Shown in pieces: positions 7,074 through 17,023 of a stretch of 64,000 nt of DNA (within the stretch, counting starts at the first letter, position 1; each line of letters begins with the position of its first letter). The notes under the pieces were generated by a model. That model saw nothing but the letters and a program-made list of their open reading frames with translations. It was not told the DNA's origin and made no database searches. This stretch comes from Echinicola arenosa (GTDB lineage: Bacteria > Bacteroidota > Bacteroidia > Cytophagales > Cyclobacteriaceae), in contig NZ_JACYTQ010000001.1 of the NCBI RefSeq assembly GCF_014841125.1, positions 930,001 through 994,000 of the forward strand. Reading direction: 5' to 3'. A program made the translations under genes and the position numbers.

Positions 7074-8702
7074 TTAGTAAAGACCAAACTCAGCCAAGTG
7101 GGTGAAGGATACATTTTCACCACTTCCATTGTCATGACCTTCTGTAACCGTGACCTTAATATATCGGAAAGATTGAGACAAAGTAAAATCAACCATTTCC
7201 TTAGTAGTATCACCAACTGAAAATTCACCCAAATCTGTCCAGCTATTGGCATCATCACTGATTTTGACATGGATGGTTTTCACCCTACCATTATACTTAT
7301 CCAACCGCTGACCAAGCACCATTCCATGAACTGTTTCGCTCTGTGTTAAGTCTATGGTGAAATGGTGCGGGTAAGGAGGATTAGCATGATACCACTGAGA
7401 ATGCCAAAATGTATCATCCTTCCCATCCAACATATTGGAAGCTGCCCCCTTGTTGGTACCGCCACCGACCAACTCTTCCGAGGAGACATCAACTACCGCC
7501 CAATTCTCCTTGGAAATTTCATTAACCTCCTTAAGCTCCTCATCGATATTTGGCTGACCTCCTTCATAGGCATAAGCATATTTCAGCACCGTAAAATTGC
7601 CATTTACATGACAGAATCTTACGCGCAACTCAAACGGATATTGTTTAAAATCCTGGTCAATTCCAGCCAATGGCATGGTAAGGGAAATACTATCTCCATC
7701 AATGATATTTTTGGTTCCCCAAGTAATGGCATTGTAATCTCCATCCCCGTCGCTTGTTTTGGGATCATTGTAAACAATCACACCATTGATATCGATATCA
7801 GACTCAAAGCGACTCTTCAGGTATAAGTTCTCTCCATCTGCGTAAATCCGCATTGATTTCAGGTTAAAACCCAAATCACCTTGGTAGTGATCGCTTCCTG
7901 CATCTTTGTTCATGATTTGATTGTTGTTAAGAATCAAGGCATCGGCAAAAGTCAACTTCACTTGATCAGGCGTATCATTAAACTCATGGTTCCCCCAAGA
8001 CATCATGGAAGTCCAGCCATCTGTTGCTTTATGCTTGTTGTGGGGCAAATTCAGGCCATGTCCCAACTCATGAATGGTTCCACCTATCCATAGCTCATCA
8101 CCCTGCCTGCTACCATCCTGCCAATATCTCATATCATAGTTTAAGTAATCCAGCGCATAGCACCACTTTCCAAGTCCATAAAAAGGCACACCTCCAGCAT
8201 CCCAACCATTTTCACCAGTACGGCTAGGCATAAACACCAAAGTGTGCGCCCCTGCCTCCTCTTCAGGATGTGCATTAAAGTAGGACCTGATCTCATTTCC
8301 AGCTGCATTCCCCCCTCCCTGATAGGGATAATCATCTTGCCCCCCTTGTCCTCGAACCACAATCACTTTTACATAGTCAGGGTCTACTTCACTCTTCAGT
8401 AGTCCAAAGGTTTTGCCGGGAAAGCCCAATTCGGTCATTTCATCCCGAAACCAATCCTGCATAAACAACATGATCCCGGATAACCGCTCGTGATAATTTT
8501 CTAATGGCTCGATATCTGCAGGAACAAAATAAACAACGTTCAAATTATAGTTATAATCCGAGACATAATTGCCCAAATCAACTACTACTTCTTCTTCCTC
8601 CTCTTCATCATCCACCACGGGAGGATCTGGCTCAACATTCTCCATAGAACAACCATAGAGTCCCAAGAACAGTAGAAAATACAAAATTTGATTTTTTTTC
8701 AT
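7074..8702 (-). CDS. Metzincin-type zinc protease lipoprotein with C-terminal discoidin domain
   Basis: 542 residues. The lipoprotein signal ends at Cys18 (GLYGC), followed by an acidic linker (DDEEEEEE). The zinc motif HELGHGLNLPH is at residues 211-221: the first two His, the catalytic Glu and the third His are all present, but the usual metzincin Gly is Asn218. A candidate Met-turn (TSMMSWG) follows at 231-237. The C-terminal 140 residues (from about 400) form an F5/8-type C domain with the ENWAVVDVSSEE start and FWHSQW motif shared with three neighbouring lipoproteins. It probably cleaves a surface-bound glycoprotein or peptide. It is the last gene of the SusCD module running leftward from 16936. 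Protease activity is a strong prediction, the substrate unknown. Confidence 0.88.
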   Translation of the reverse strand: MKKNQILYFLLFLGLYGCSMENVEPDPPVVDDEEEEEEVVVDLGNYVSDYNYNLNVVYFVPADIEPLENYHERLSGIMLFMQDWFRDEMTELGFPGKTFGLLKSEVDPDYVKVIVVRGQGGQDDYPYQGGGNAAGNEIRSYFNAHPEEEAGAHTLVFMPSRTGENGWDAGGVPFYGLGKWCYALDYLNYDMRYWQDGSRQGDELWIGGTIHELGHGLNLPHNKHKATDGWTSMMSWGNHEFNDTPDQVKLTFADALILNNNQIMNKDAGSDHYQGDLGFNLKSMRIYADGENLYLKSRFESDIDINGVIVYNDPKTSDGDGDYNAITWGTKNIIDGDSISLTMPLAGIDQDFKQYPFELRVRFCHVNGNFTVLKYAYAYEGGQPNIDEELKEVNEISKENWAVVDVSSEELVGGGTNKGAASNMLDGKDDTFWHSQWYHANPPYPHHFTIDLTQSETVHGMVLGQRLDKYNGRVKTIHVKISDDANSWTDLGEFSVGDTTKEMVDFTLSQSFRYIKVTVTEGHDNGSGENVSFTHLAEFGLY

Positions 8703-8731
8703 TGTGGTTAGTTTTAGTATTAAAAATTGGT

Positions 8732-10561
8732 TTAGTAAAGTCCTATTTCCGCGACATGCACAAAGAATTCACTTTCTGTTCCATCGTGATGTCCTTCTGT
8801 AATTGTCAATTTGATGTATTGGAAGGTGGCAGGAGTATCAAAATTAACAGCACCTCCATCTAATGGTATACTGAGCGTTTCCAAAGTAGTCCATGTGGAG
8901 TTATCTGAACTGACTTCCACTTTAATGGTTTTTGGCCTTCCGTTTTGTTTGGATCGGTTCTGTATAATCAGTCCAGTGGCTTCTTTTGACCCCCCTAAAT
9001 CCAACGTGATATAATGTGGATACCCTGGATTACCGCCAGCCCATTGACTGTGCCAAAAAGTAGCTGGGTTTTCATCGATGGCATCCGCTGCACGCCCATT
9101 ATCAGCCCCTTCACCGGATGTCTCTTCTGAAGAAAAATCAATTACCGACCAATTTCCCTTATCAAATGGAATTACTTGATTGTCCAGTGCTTCATCTACT
9201 CGAGCCGTCAAAACAGAAAGATCAGCACCTGGTGTATTGGTTTGTATGTTTGCAAAGCTTACAGATTGTTCATCAGCATGGGCATAACCGCCTGAGCTCA
9301 TATAAAACTTACTCGATGATCCTTGTAAAAGTCCTCCTGCATAATCATCTCTACCCTCAGGTACACCATCTGTATGTGTCATACTGGCCCTATTGAAGTT
9401 GATCCAGTTACCACCTACTTCCTTGCCCCAAATGTTGTAATATTCAGCCATTCGAACTTCCTGTCCATTTCTGTTTCCGAAATTTTCTAAAAAAGAATAG
9501 AATCCATCAAAATAACGCTGTTCTTTGGGAGCTCTCCATGTGGCCATGTATTTCCAGCCTTCAGCCTCCACATCCTTGAACCAAGCGGACAAAAGCACTG
9601 TGTTATTATTGTTCCTTCTGACATTCATTATAAACTTCACAGGAACAGCTGTCTCCCAAGGATATTTCCAATAAGACTGCCCTCCCGTTCCTTCATTGCC
9701 AAAACCACCTGCATAAACTTCTTCACCTTTGTCAACCAAGGTCACCAAATCCTCTGGATTTACATCTTCCCGATCATCTGGCACATCTGAGCTATCCCAA
9801 ACAGAAAAAAGCACCCTTCTTTCTGAAGCACTATTGACTTGAATCCCAAAGTACCCTCTATAAAATCCCAGGCACATGTAAAAAGTATACATTGGATCAG
9901 CATTTTGGGGAACATTAATTTCTCCATACAACCAATCATACTCCCTAGCAACTTGATCACCTGGCTTAAAACTCAAATGAACTGAAGGAGAGGACAACCA
10001 TTTGGCATACCTAGCTGATCCTTGATCAGTTAGAAAAATAAAGTCATCCACCTCTGCCACTTGGGCACCAGTCTTAGAGATAGGGTCTAACTCAAACCTA
10101 TAAAAACCTTTTTGACTGATTTGGATGGTATCAAATAAAGTTTCCTGAAAACTTCCGGAACCACTTACTACTGCATTGGAAATTTCCTGAAAACCCTCAT
10201 CGTTGGGTGAAGTAATTTTCAATTGGAAATTAGTCTCTCCCCCTTCAGCAATTTTTAACGATATGCCCGTAATATATTTCCCGGGGGTCATTTCATAATA
10301 CCCTACCAAATTATGGTCAACGGATGTCCAATTCTCCACTATGTCCTGATCTGAATCAGGATTATAACTCATCGCAGGGTTTTGACCATCCCAAGGTTCC
10401 ATATACGACTTATTAGCAGGAATCAATTGCCTATTAGCATATACCGTCTCAGTTTCAGTAGAGTCAGGCTCATCAATAATTGGACTGACATCCTCTGCCG
10501 CACAGGAAACACAAAAAATTAAAACAAATATCGGAATAAATATATAGCTGAATCGTTTCAT
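8732..10561 (-). CDS. DUF5077-DUF3472-discoidin lipoprotein
   Basis: 609 residues; lipoprotein signal ending at Cys20 (FCVSC). Residues 40-170 look like the DUF5077 carbohydrate-binding-like module, 185-400 like DUF3472 (motifs FYRGYFGIQVN and RRVLFSVWD), and 465-609 are an F5/8-type C domain (GNWSVIDFSSEE, TFWHSQW, PGYPHYITLDLG). It is expected at the outer surface, binding or modifying glycan captured by the adjacent SusCD pair. DUF3472 has no established reaction that I know of. It sits 29 bp upstream of the protease gene and downstream of a hairpin at 10582-10603. Domain names are from remembered family motifs. Confidence 0.85.
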   Translation of the reverse strand: MKRFSYIFIPIFVLIFCVSCAAEDVSPIIDEPDSTETETVYANRQLIPANKSYMEPWDGQNPAMSYNPDSDQDIVENWTSVDHNLVGYYEMTPGKYITGISLKIAEGGETNFQLKITSPNDEGFQEISNAVVSGSGSFQETLFDTIQISQKGFYRFELDPISKTGAQVAEVDDFIFLTDQGSARYAKWLSSPSVHLSFKPGDQVAREYDWLYGEINVPQNADPMYTFYMCLGFYRGYFGIQVNSASERRVLFSVWDSSDVPDDREDVNPEDLVTLVDKGEEVYAGGFGNEGTGGQSYWKYPWETAVPVKFIMNVRRNNNNTVLLSAWFKDVEAEGWKYMATWRAPKEQRYFDGFYSFLENFGNRNGQEVRMAEYYNIWGKEVGGNWINFNRASMTHTDGVPEGRDDYAGGLLQGSSSKFYMSSGGYAHADEQSVSFANIQTNTPGADLSVLTARVDEALDNQVIPFDKGNWSVIDFSSEETSGEGADNGRAADAIDENPATFWHSQWAGGNPGYPHYITLDLGGSKEATGLIIQNRSKQNGRPKTIKVEVSSDNSTWTTLETLSIPLDGGAVNFDTPATFQYIKLTITEGHHDGTESEFFVHVAEIGLY

Positions 10562-10576
10562 GAAGATTTAGTTAAA

Positions 10577-10603
10577 AAAGCAGGGCCAATAAATGTTGGC
10601 CCT
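10577..10603 (-). terminator. Intra-operon hairpin (terminator or attenuator)
   Basis: A perfect 8-bp stem AGGGCCAA / TTGGCCCT (10582-10589, 10596-10603) followed on the minus strand by GCTTTTTTAAC. It lies between two same-strand lipoprotein genes of the module, so it could lower expression of the two distal genes relative to SusCD. Confidence 0.75.
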
Positions 10604-10625
10604 ACAGGTTGATAAAATAATTTAT

Positions 10626-11678
10626 TTACTGTCCATACAAATACACTTCTGCAAGAAATGTAAAGAAGTTTGACCCTTCTAAAGCCGTCACTTTAATATA
10701 TCTCAAAGTTGGATTGGACACTAATCTAAATTTCTGCTCATCATTTATTTGCTCAAAATCAAACTCTCCTAGCTCCGTCCAGTTTTCATTATCCGTGCTT
10801 CCTGAGAAACTTACCTTGGTCATCCCTCTAGAGTCATTCTGTCTATTCACTAGACCTATTCTACTGATTACCTTCTCTTCCTTTAAATCAATTATAAAGT
10901 AATGTGGGTAATTAGGTTGGGACCAAGACCATGGAGAATGCCAAAATGTACTGATATCGTCATCATACAAATTAAACTTCTGACCTTCTTGCTCTTCTGC
11001 TGAAATATCAATCACTTCCCAATTCGCTTTATCTAATTTTTCTTCAGCGTATGGTGCCACAGAAATCATCTCTGAATCTGATAACAAACCTGTTGGGTTG
11101 GCTACATAAACTTCAAAAGTTTGTTCTACAGCAGCCACATCTGTGATTTCCCCTTGACCTTGAACATCACTGGAGTTAAAAACTTCCGTTTTGGGCTGAC
11201 CATTTACATCTGTGTATTTCACATTGATGGCGACTTCTCTTTCTGTAACATTTTCCCAAAGCACTTTTACACTACCAAAATCCGGTATGAGTTCCACTGT
11301 TTCCGCCACAAAAAGGTAAGGAGGCTTATTGGGAGTAACTGAGACCATCTTCGAATCTGATAGGTTCCCATTTTTATCACCCAAGCTAATTTCAAAATCA
11401 TACGCTCTTTCTTCCAACCCTGCAATTACTGCCGTTTCAGCATACTGACTAAACTTTTGGTGTTTGTTTTCCCCAGCAGAGTTTTGATAGGTCACTTTCA
11501 CAAATACTACATTGGGATCTTGTGGAAAATCCCAACTAAAAACCACTTCTCCATATCCAGCTTCTGCTTGAATATTACCTGGGCCATCAGGCAGTTTTAC
11601 CTCCTCATCTTCCATACAAGACGTGGCAAAGCCCAAAAGCAATAGCCCATATATATATTTAATCATTCTCTTTTTCAT
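10626..11678 (-). CDS. SusE-position lipoprotein with two FN3-like repeats and discoidin domain
   Basis: 350 residues with lipoprotein signal ending at Cys21 (FATSC). Two related beta-sandwich repeats follow (GNIQAEAGYGEVVFSWD and VELIPDFGSVKVLWEN), resembling the DUF4959/DUF5126 arrangement found beside SusD. The C-terminal 135 residues form an F5/8-type C domain (ANWEVIDISAEE, TFWHSPW, NYPHYFIIDL). The gene directly follows susD, the usual place for an accessory surface glycan-binding protein. It most likely adds binding capacity to the SusCD complex; no catalytic motif is seen. Confidence 0.85.
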   Translation of the reverse strand: MKKRMIKYIYGLLLLGFATSCMEDEEVKLPDGPGNIQAEAGYGEVVFSWDFPQDPNVVFVKVTYQNSAGENKHQKFSQYAETAVIAGLEERAYDFEISLGDKNGNLSDSKMVSVTPNKPPYLFVAETVELIPDFGSVKVLWENVTEREVAINVKYTDVNGQPKTEVFNSSDVQGQGEITDVAAVEQTFEVYVANPTGLLSDSEMISVAPYAEEKLDKANWEVIDISAEEQEGQKFNLYDDDISTFWHSPWSWSQPNYPHYFIIDLKEEKVISRIGLVNRQNDSRGMTKVSFSGSTDNENWTELGEFDFEQINDEQKFRLVSNPTLRYIKVTALEGSNFFTFLAEVYLYGQ

Positions 11679-11690
11679 AAATGCTTAATT

Positions 11691-13511
11691 TTACCATCCC
11701 GGATTTTGAACTAAATTTTGGTTGATCTCCAACTCGGAAATTCTAATTGGAAACAGATAATAAGAAGGTGAATTAAACACCCTGTTTTCTGTATTGACTA
11801 CCCTATAAAACTCATCAGGAGAATTGGCAGTAATATTCAAGCCTTGGGCGGCCACATCAAATTCTTCTACCCCTTCTTTCCATCTTCTCACATCCCAAGC
11901 TCTGTGTCCCTCAAATGCGAGTTCAATGTTTCTTTCTTGCTTGATAATCTCCCGCATTTCCGCTTTACTAAAACTGGATTTACCTACTAACGCCCAAGAT
12001 TCAGCAATGGTGGGCACACCCGAACGGGTTCGGATTTCATCCAAATATTCAATTACTTCAGTATGTCTAGCCGCTCCGTAATACTCGTTCAAAGCTTCTG
12101 CATAGTCCAAATAAAGTTCTCCCAACCTTACCAATGGCCAAGGGTAGTTAACCATTTGATCTTGACTTGCTGTAATAATGGTTTCAGGATGAACACCTTT
12201 TTGAACCAAGTAGCCAGTTGGAGAATAATTATTTTGTCCACTGCTCCAGCCATGTTGTTCTCCTTCTCTGAGATACATTGGCACTTCATCTCCATTGGCC
12301 ATAAAAGTTCCTCTATCAAAGGCTATTGAAGCATAAAATCTAGGCTCTCTGTTTCGGTGCAGTGCAATGGTACTATCTGCCAAATCATAGCGATCTTCAT
12401 AATCAAACTCCGGATCGACATCTATTGGCAGACCGTTTTTGGTGTAGTATTTTTCAACCATAGAAATTGAAGGAGCTTGGCCATTATAAGCTGCACCGGC
12501 TACCCTAGGCATACTGTGACGCTGCCAACCGTAATATCCCTCTGGTATGCTGTAACCCCAAATCAATTCCTCATTCCAAGGCTCCACCATCGAATAACGG
12601 TAGTTGTATTTACCTTGCTCACCTGTCCCTCCTTCTACTGCAGTATGTTCATACAACTTGATTCCCATAGCTTCAGCTTGGTCTATTGCTTTTTTTATTT
12701 CTTCCGCAGCTCGCAACCATTTCTCTTCCGAATAACTGGTATTCATCAAAGGCGTTCCATCTTTGTTAGTGAAACCATCGTAAAACTCCGAATTCCCATT
12801 GAACAAAGGACTGGCCGCATATAATAGCATTCTAGCTTTTATGGATTGGGCAATTACCTTGGTCACCCTTCCTGCTTCACTCGATGAAGCAACATTATCT
12901 GGCAATAACTCTACCGCCTCATCAAATTTGCCAGCGATAAAATCCACACAAACATCATATGGTTTTCTTGCCGCGAAATAAACTTCCTCAGGAGCATCAA
13001 ATGGTACCTCATTTTCCATAAGAACAATTGGCCCATACTGCCTCAATAGATTGAAATGGTAATAAGCGATCAAAAATGTAGCCTCTCCTTTCATTCTGGT
13101 AATCTCCGCAGCTGTAAAGCCCGGGGTATCGTCAATGTTATTAAGGAAAATATAGCACTGTCTGATCCCATCATACATATCTATCTCCCCACTAGGGGTC
13201 CAATAGTCAAAAAATGGATCTGTCGCATTTAACTCTCCTCTCATCATTCTTTTGGCATAATAATGAGAGCGATCCCAAGGAGTCACCATCTCATCAGTAC
13301 CCCACAAAGCAATTGCACTGAACATATCATTCTCAGCAGGCATAAATCCATAAAGAGAGTAAAGGAAGTTCATTGCTTCATTGGGACGCTTAAAAGCATC
13401 TTCAACGGTACTTACATCATCAGGGACAATATCCAAATAGTTACATGAACTCACTGTCAAAGCGCCAGCCATGGAAAGCCCCAAAACAACTTTATTTATC
13501 TTATTTTTCAT
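11691..13511 (-). CDS. susD: SusD-family nutrient-binding lipoprotein (RagB/SusD), module 2
   Basis: 607 residues from ATG at 13511, chosen because it puts MKNKINK at the start of a normal lipoprotein signal ending in SSC; a TTG start at 13529 and ATG at 13520 are also in frame. It has the SusD pattern: NYLDIVPDDVSTVEDAF after the lipid Cys, TPR-like helices, and a C-terminal SusD region with RLGELYLDYAEALNEY, then ELAFEGHRAWDVRRWK and YLFPIRISELEINQN near the end. It forms the lid over the SusC barrel encoded immediately upstream (stop at 13532). Secure family call; glycan or peptide ligand unknown. Confidence 0.95.
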   Translation of the reverse strand: MKNKINKVVLGLSMAGALTVSSCNYLDIVPDDVSTVEDAFKRPNEAMNFLYSLYGFMPAENDMFSAIALWGTDEMVTPWDRSHYYAKRMMRGELNATDPFFDYWTPSGEIDMYDGIRQCYIFLNNIDDTPGFTAAEITRMKGEATFLIAYYHFNLLRQYGPIVLMENEVPFDAPEEVYFAARKPYDVCVDFIAGKFDEAVELLPDNVASSSEAGRVTKVIAQSIKARMLLYAASPLFNGNSEFYDGFTNKDGTPLMNTSYSEEKWLRAAEEIKKAIDQAEAMGIKLYEHTAVEGGTGEQGKYNYRYSMVEPWNEELIWGYSIPEGYYGWQRHSMPRVAGAAYNGQAPSISMVEKYYTKNGLPIDVDPEFDYEDRYDLADSTIALHRNREPRFYASIAFDRGTFMANGDEVPMYLREGEQHGWSSGQNNYSPTGYLVQKGVHPETIITASQDQMVNYPWPLVRLGELYLDYAEALNEYYGAARHTEVIEYLDEIRTRSGVPTIAESWALVGKSSFSKAEMREIIKQERNIELAFEGHRAWDVRRWKEGVEEFDVAAQGLNITANSPDEFYRVVNTENRVFNSPSYYLFPIRISELEINQNLVQNPGW

Positions 13512-13531
13512 TGATATCATTTCTTGCAATT

Positions 13532-16500
13532 TTAAAGGTTAATCTGAACACCAATATTGATCACTCGCTGTGGCGGATATCCCAAACCATTTCCTCCACC
13601 TTGCTCTGGATCCCATAATTTGAACTTGCTAAAGGTCATTAAATTCACTCCATTGGAATAGAATCTAACTTTTGGATTATATTGGTAACCTATTTCTGCA
13701 TTTTTCAATCTGACAAAAGCACCATCACGCAACCACCAAGAAGAATTTTGAGTATTGTTTGGATTATCAAATTCTGAAAGTCGAGGATAGAAAGCATTGA
13801 AATTCTGGTTTTCTTCAGTCCAATAGTCATCCGCTATCGCTTTCAGCACATTTCTTTCGTTTTGGGCAAAAGGCTGAATATTATTGATAAAGAAAGAAGT
13901 GTTGGCCACACCTTGGAAAAGAACACCAAAGTCAAATTTCTTGTAGATCACATTTACACCAAAACCATAGGTAATTTCTGGCACCGTAGGATGCCCCATA
14001 GGCACGCGGTCATTCGCATCAATCTGCTCAAAACCATCATAGTCCTGAGATACATCGGTATACTTGATATCTCCAGGGTAATACTGTCCACTAAAAGTCT
14101 GGGTGGAGGAGGCATCTATTTCAGCTTGGTCAATAAACAACCTCTCTGCCTGCAATCCCCACAATTGGTTGATTGGCTGACCCACTCTGGACAAGTATGG
14201 ATATAATCTATTAGGTTCGTCGATTTCAAGAATTTTGTTTCTGGCAAAAGTAAAGGTACCTCTTGTCGAAACCATCAGATCCTGACCGAAAGACTGATTA
14301 TAAGCCAAAGTAAGGTCAATACCTTTGTTTTCAACCTTACCCAAATTGGCATAAGGCTTTGCATCACCCACCCCGATAGTACCAGGAACGGTATTTCTTT
14401 GCATAAAAATCCCGCTTCTGATCTCTTTGAAGACATCTACATTCAACATCAACTTACTGAAAAGTTCCAAGTCCATTCCGAGGTTAAGCTTCTTGCCTTC
14501 TTCCCAAGTGATATTAGGATTGGCATAACGATTGATAACCACTCCATTTCTCGAATTATTAAAGTTCTCCCCAAAGGTATATCCTGCCCCATCACCAGCA
14601 CTCAAGTTCACATTACTTAGATAAGGGAATCTCTCGTCGCCAATACGATCATTACCTGAAATACCAAAGGAACCTCTTATTTTCAACAAACTAAACGTAT
14701 TGGTCAGGCCTGCAAAAAACGCTTCATTGCTCAGCACATACCCAAAAGCTACAGATGGAAAGAAACCGAAGCGTTTACCTTCTATAAAGTTTTCCGATCC
14801 ATTATAACCAAAGTTGGCCTCTAGCAGGTATCTTTCGTCATAAGCATAAGTTACCCTCCCTGAGATTCCTTGGTTTCTACTTGGAAGAGAAGCTGTTAAA
14901 TTTCCTCCTACAATATTGGTATTATATTGCCTTTGTAAATACACCAAAAGGCCTCCCACATCATGTTTCTCAAAAGAACGATTGTAGTTTAAGGAAGCTT
15001 GGAAAAAAAGAGATCTGTCCCCATTATTGGAGCCCGACTGCGCCAAAGCTTCACGCCCGCCTTGTCCGATCAGCCCCAAATCATAAATATATTGACCAGT
15101 GGCTTCATCAAATTCATACCCAGTCATTTCATAGAAATAAGGTTCGTACGACCTAGTGATTTGTGAAGAAGTCCAATTTTTAAAAGAAGCCAATCCAGCA
15201 AATGAAAGCCCTTTGGTTACCACATCCAGGTTTTGTCTGATCCGGACTGTCGAAAGCAAAGTTGAGTTGTTTCTTTCCCTATACCCTTTTACCAAATCAG
15301 CGTAAGGGTTATAAAATGCATTGTTTACAAAACCACCGGTTTTATTTCCAAACCAGATATACCCCGTTTCTTCTTGAGCTGGATAGGTTACAGGAAAACG
15401 AACAGGGTTTGAATTCATCACATTTCCAAAAATCCCAGAAGCATCTACCGCCGGACCATTGTAGTCAATGATATCTGCATTGAGGTTCAGCTCCAATTCT
15501 GTGGTTGGAGAAACGTTGACAGTGATGTTATTGACAAAATTATAGCGATTCTGGTCAATATTATTATTGAAATCATTGACATCAGTTTTACGCAAAATCC
15601 CTTGGTCTTTATAATAGGATACCGCCATATAGTATTTAGCCATCTTACCTCCACCACGAACATTCACATTGGCATACTGACGCGTGGAATAATCTTTAAA
15701 TAATTCATCCATCCAGTCCACATTAGGAAAAACATATGGATCCAAACCGTCCCTTGTACCTTGTATTTTTTCTTCGGTATATTTAGCCGGCTGAAAAGGG
15801 TTTTGATTTCTTCTTGCGGTATTGTACATCTCCATAAAAGTCACCGCATCCGCAAACTCTGGCAATTTGGTAGGGCTCATAAATGAGTTTTCCATCATGA
15901 TATTCACCTGCGGCTTATCTAAAATCTCCCCTCTTTTGGTTTCGATCAAAATCACACCATTGGCGCCTCGGGCACCATAGATAGCCGTCGCAGAGGCATC
16001 TTTAAGGATAGAGAAGTTCTCAATATTCATGGGGTCAATGCTGTTCATATCTCCAATGGAAATCTCTATTCCGTCCATAAACACCAAAGGATTGGTGTTT
16101 CCAAAAGTGGCCAGACCTCTGATCCAAAATTGGGCTGCATCTCTACCCGGTTCACCCGAACGCTGTACGGCCACTACTCCTGAAAGTCTTCCCGCAAATG
16201 ACTGGGAAAGATTCGAAGTGGGTATTTTTAGTTCTTTTGGTTTAATGGTGGTCACTGACCCCACCACAGAAACTTTCTTCTGCTCACCAAAACCAACTAC
16301 GACTACTTCATCCAAAGCTTCTTGATCTTCTTCCAAAACAATTTCATAAACACTGGAAGCTCCAATGTTTACCTCAAGAGATTGGTATCCAACAAAAGAA
16401 ACTTTAACAACAGGATTGGTTGTGGTCAAGGTAATTTCAAAGTTGCCATTTATATCAGTGGCTGTACCGTTAGTGGTGCCGACTTCTATGATGTTTGCAC

Positions 16501-16936
16501 CTGGAATAGTCACTCCACTTCTATCCATCACCACACCACGAATCTTTCGCTCATCTTGCACTTTGGAAAGTGTAGCACCCTCCTGTTTTAAGCTTAAGCC
16601 AATGGAGTTATTGATTTGTTTGTAATTATAAGGAGATTGGTTTTTCACCTCTCCCAGGATCGACTTTAGATCATTGCTGTTTTGATTTACGCTGATTTGA
16701 TAGCTCAGGTCAAAATCCCCCTTATAAGAGAAATTAAAATCAGTTTGTTCTTCGATCAGTCTGATCAAAGACTGCAGGGTATACTCTCGGCTGTCCACCT
16801 TCACAAAAGTGTCCTTAAGGTTTTGAGCACTTAGGTTCCCCGCTAAGCTGACGGCCATTGTAAGGCCAATGATTGCAGCGAGACATAGCATTCTTGTGGT
16901 TACCCTCATAAGCAGGATAAGTAGATTTTTTTTCAT
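13532..16936 (-). CDS. susC: SusC-family TonB-dependent transporter with STN signalling domain, module 2
   Basis: 1134 residues. After a signal peptide (to about residue 38) comes an STN domain (about 50-115), the module that contacts a FecR protein, then a carboxypeptidase-D-like domain (about 128-212, RGVVMDRSGVTIPGANI), a TonB box region (EVVVVGFGEQKK), the plug (with SGEPGRDAAQFWIRG) and a 22-strand barrel ending in VINIGVQINL. It imports large oligosaccharides or peptides with its SusD partner and signals their presence to FecR 17019-17981 and sigma 18439-19008. It begins the operon and is separated from FecR by 82 bp carrying a hairpin. Confidence 0.96.
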   Translation of the reverse strand: MKKNLLILLMRVTTRMLCLAAIIGLTMAVSLAGNLSAQNLKDTFVKVDSREYTLQSLIRLIEEQTDFNFSYKGDFDLSYQISVNQNSNDLKSILGEVKNQSPYNYKQINNSIGLSLKQEGATLSKVQDERKIRGVVMDRSGVTIPGANIIEVGTTNGTATDINGNFEITLTTTNPVVKVSFVGYQSLEVNIGASSVYEIVLEEDQEALDEVVVVGFGEQKKVSVVGSVTTIKPKELKIPTSNLSQSFAGRLSGVVAVQRSGEPGRDAAQFWIRGLATFGNTNPLVFMDGIEISIGDMNSIDPMNIENFSILKDASATAIYGARGANGVILIETKRGEILDKPQVNIMMENSFMSPTKLPEFADAVTFMEMYNTARRNQNPFQPAKYTEEKIQGTRDGLDPYVFPNVDWMDELFKDYSTRQYANVNVRGGGKMAKYYMAVSYYKDQGILRKTDVNDFNNNIDQNRYNFVNNITVNVSPTTELELNLNADIIDYNGPAVDASGIFGNVMNSNPVRFPVTYPAQEETGYIWFGNKTGGFVNNAFYNPYADLVKGYRERNNSTLLSTVRIRQNLDVVTKGLSFAGLASFKNWTSSQITRSYEPYFYEMTGYEFDEATGQYIYDLGLIGQGGREALAQSGSNNGDRSLFFQASLNYNRSFEKHDVGGLLVYLQRQYNTNIVGGNLTASLPSRNQGISGRVTYAYDERYLLEANFGYNGSENFIEGKRFGFFPSVAFGYVLSNEAFFAGLTNTFSLLKIRGSFGISGNDRIGDERFPYLSNVNLSAGDGAGYTFGENFNNSRNGVVINRYANPNITWEEGKKLNLGMDLELFSKLMLNVDVFKEIRSGIFMQRNTVPGTIGVGDAKPYANLGKVENKGIDLTLAYNQSFGQDLMVSTRGTFTFARNKILEIDEPNRLYPYLSRVGQPINQLWGLQAERLFIDQAEIDASSTQTFSGQYYPGDIKYTDVSQDYDGFEQIDANDRVPMGHPTVPEITYGFGVNVIYKKFDFGVLFQGVANTSFFINNIQPFAQNERNVLKAIADDYWTEENQNFNAFYPRLSEFDNPNNTQNSSWWLRDGAFVRLKNAEIGYQYNPKVRFYSNGVNLMTFSKFKLWDPEQGGGNGLGYPPQRVINIGVQINL

Positions 16937-16986
16937 AATTTTATTGTTGTAAAGAGTTTAAGTGATTTTCTAATTGCTTTACTCCA

Positions 16987-17023
16987 GTTAAGGCAAGGCT
17001 GTGCCAGCAGCTTTGCCATTAAC
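16987..17023 (-). promoter_or_regulatory. Hairpin spanning the FecR stop codon, between fecR and susC
   Basis: GTTAAGGCAAGGCTG (16987-17001) pairs with CAGCTTTGCCATTAAC (17008-17023) with one bulge and one G-U-type mismatch. The stop codon of the FecR gene (17019-17021) lies inside the stem. There is no long T-tract, so it may be an attenuating or RNA-stabilising structure rather than a full terminator. Confidence 0.55.
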
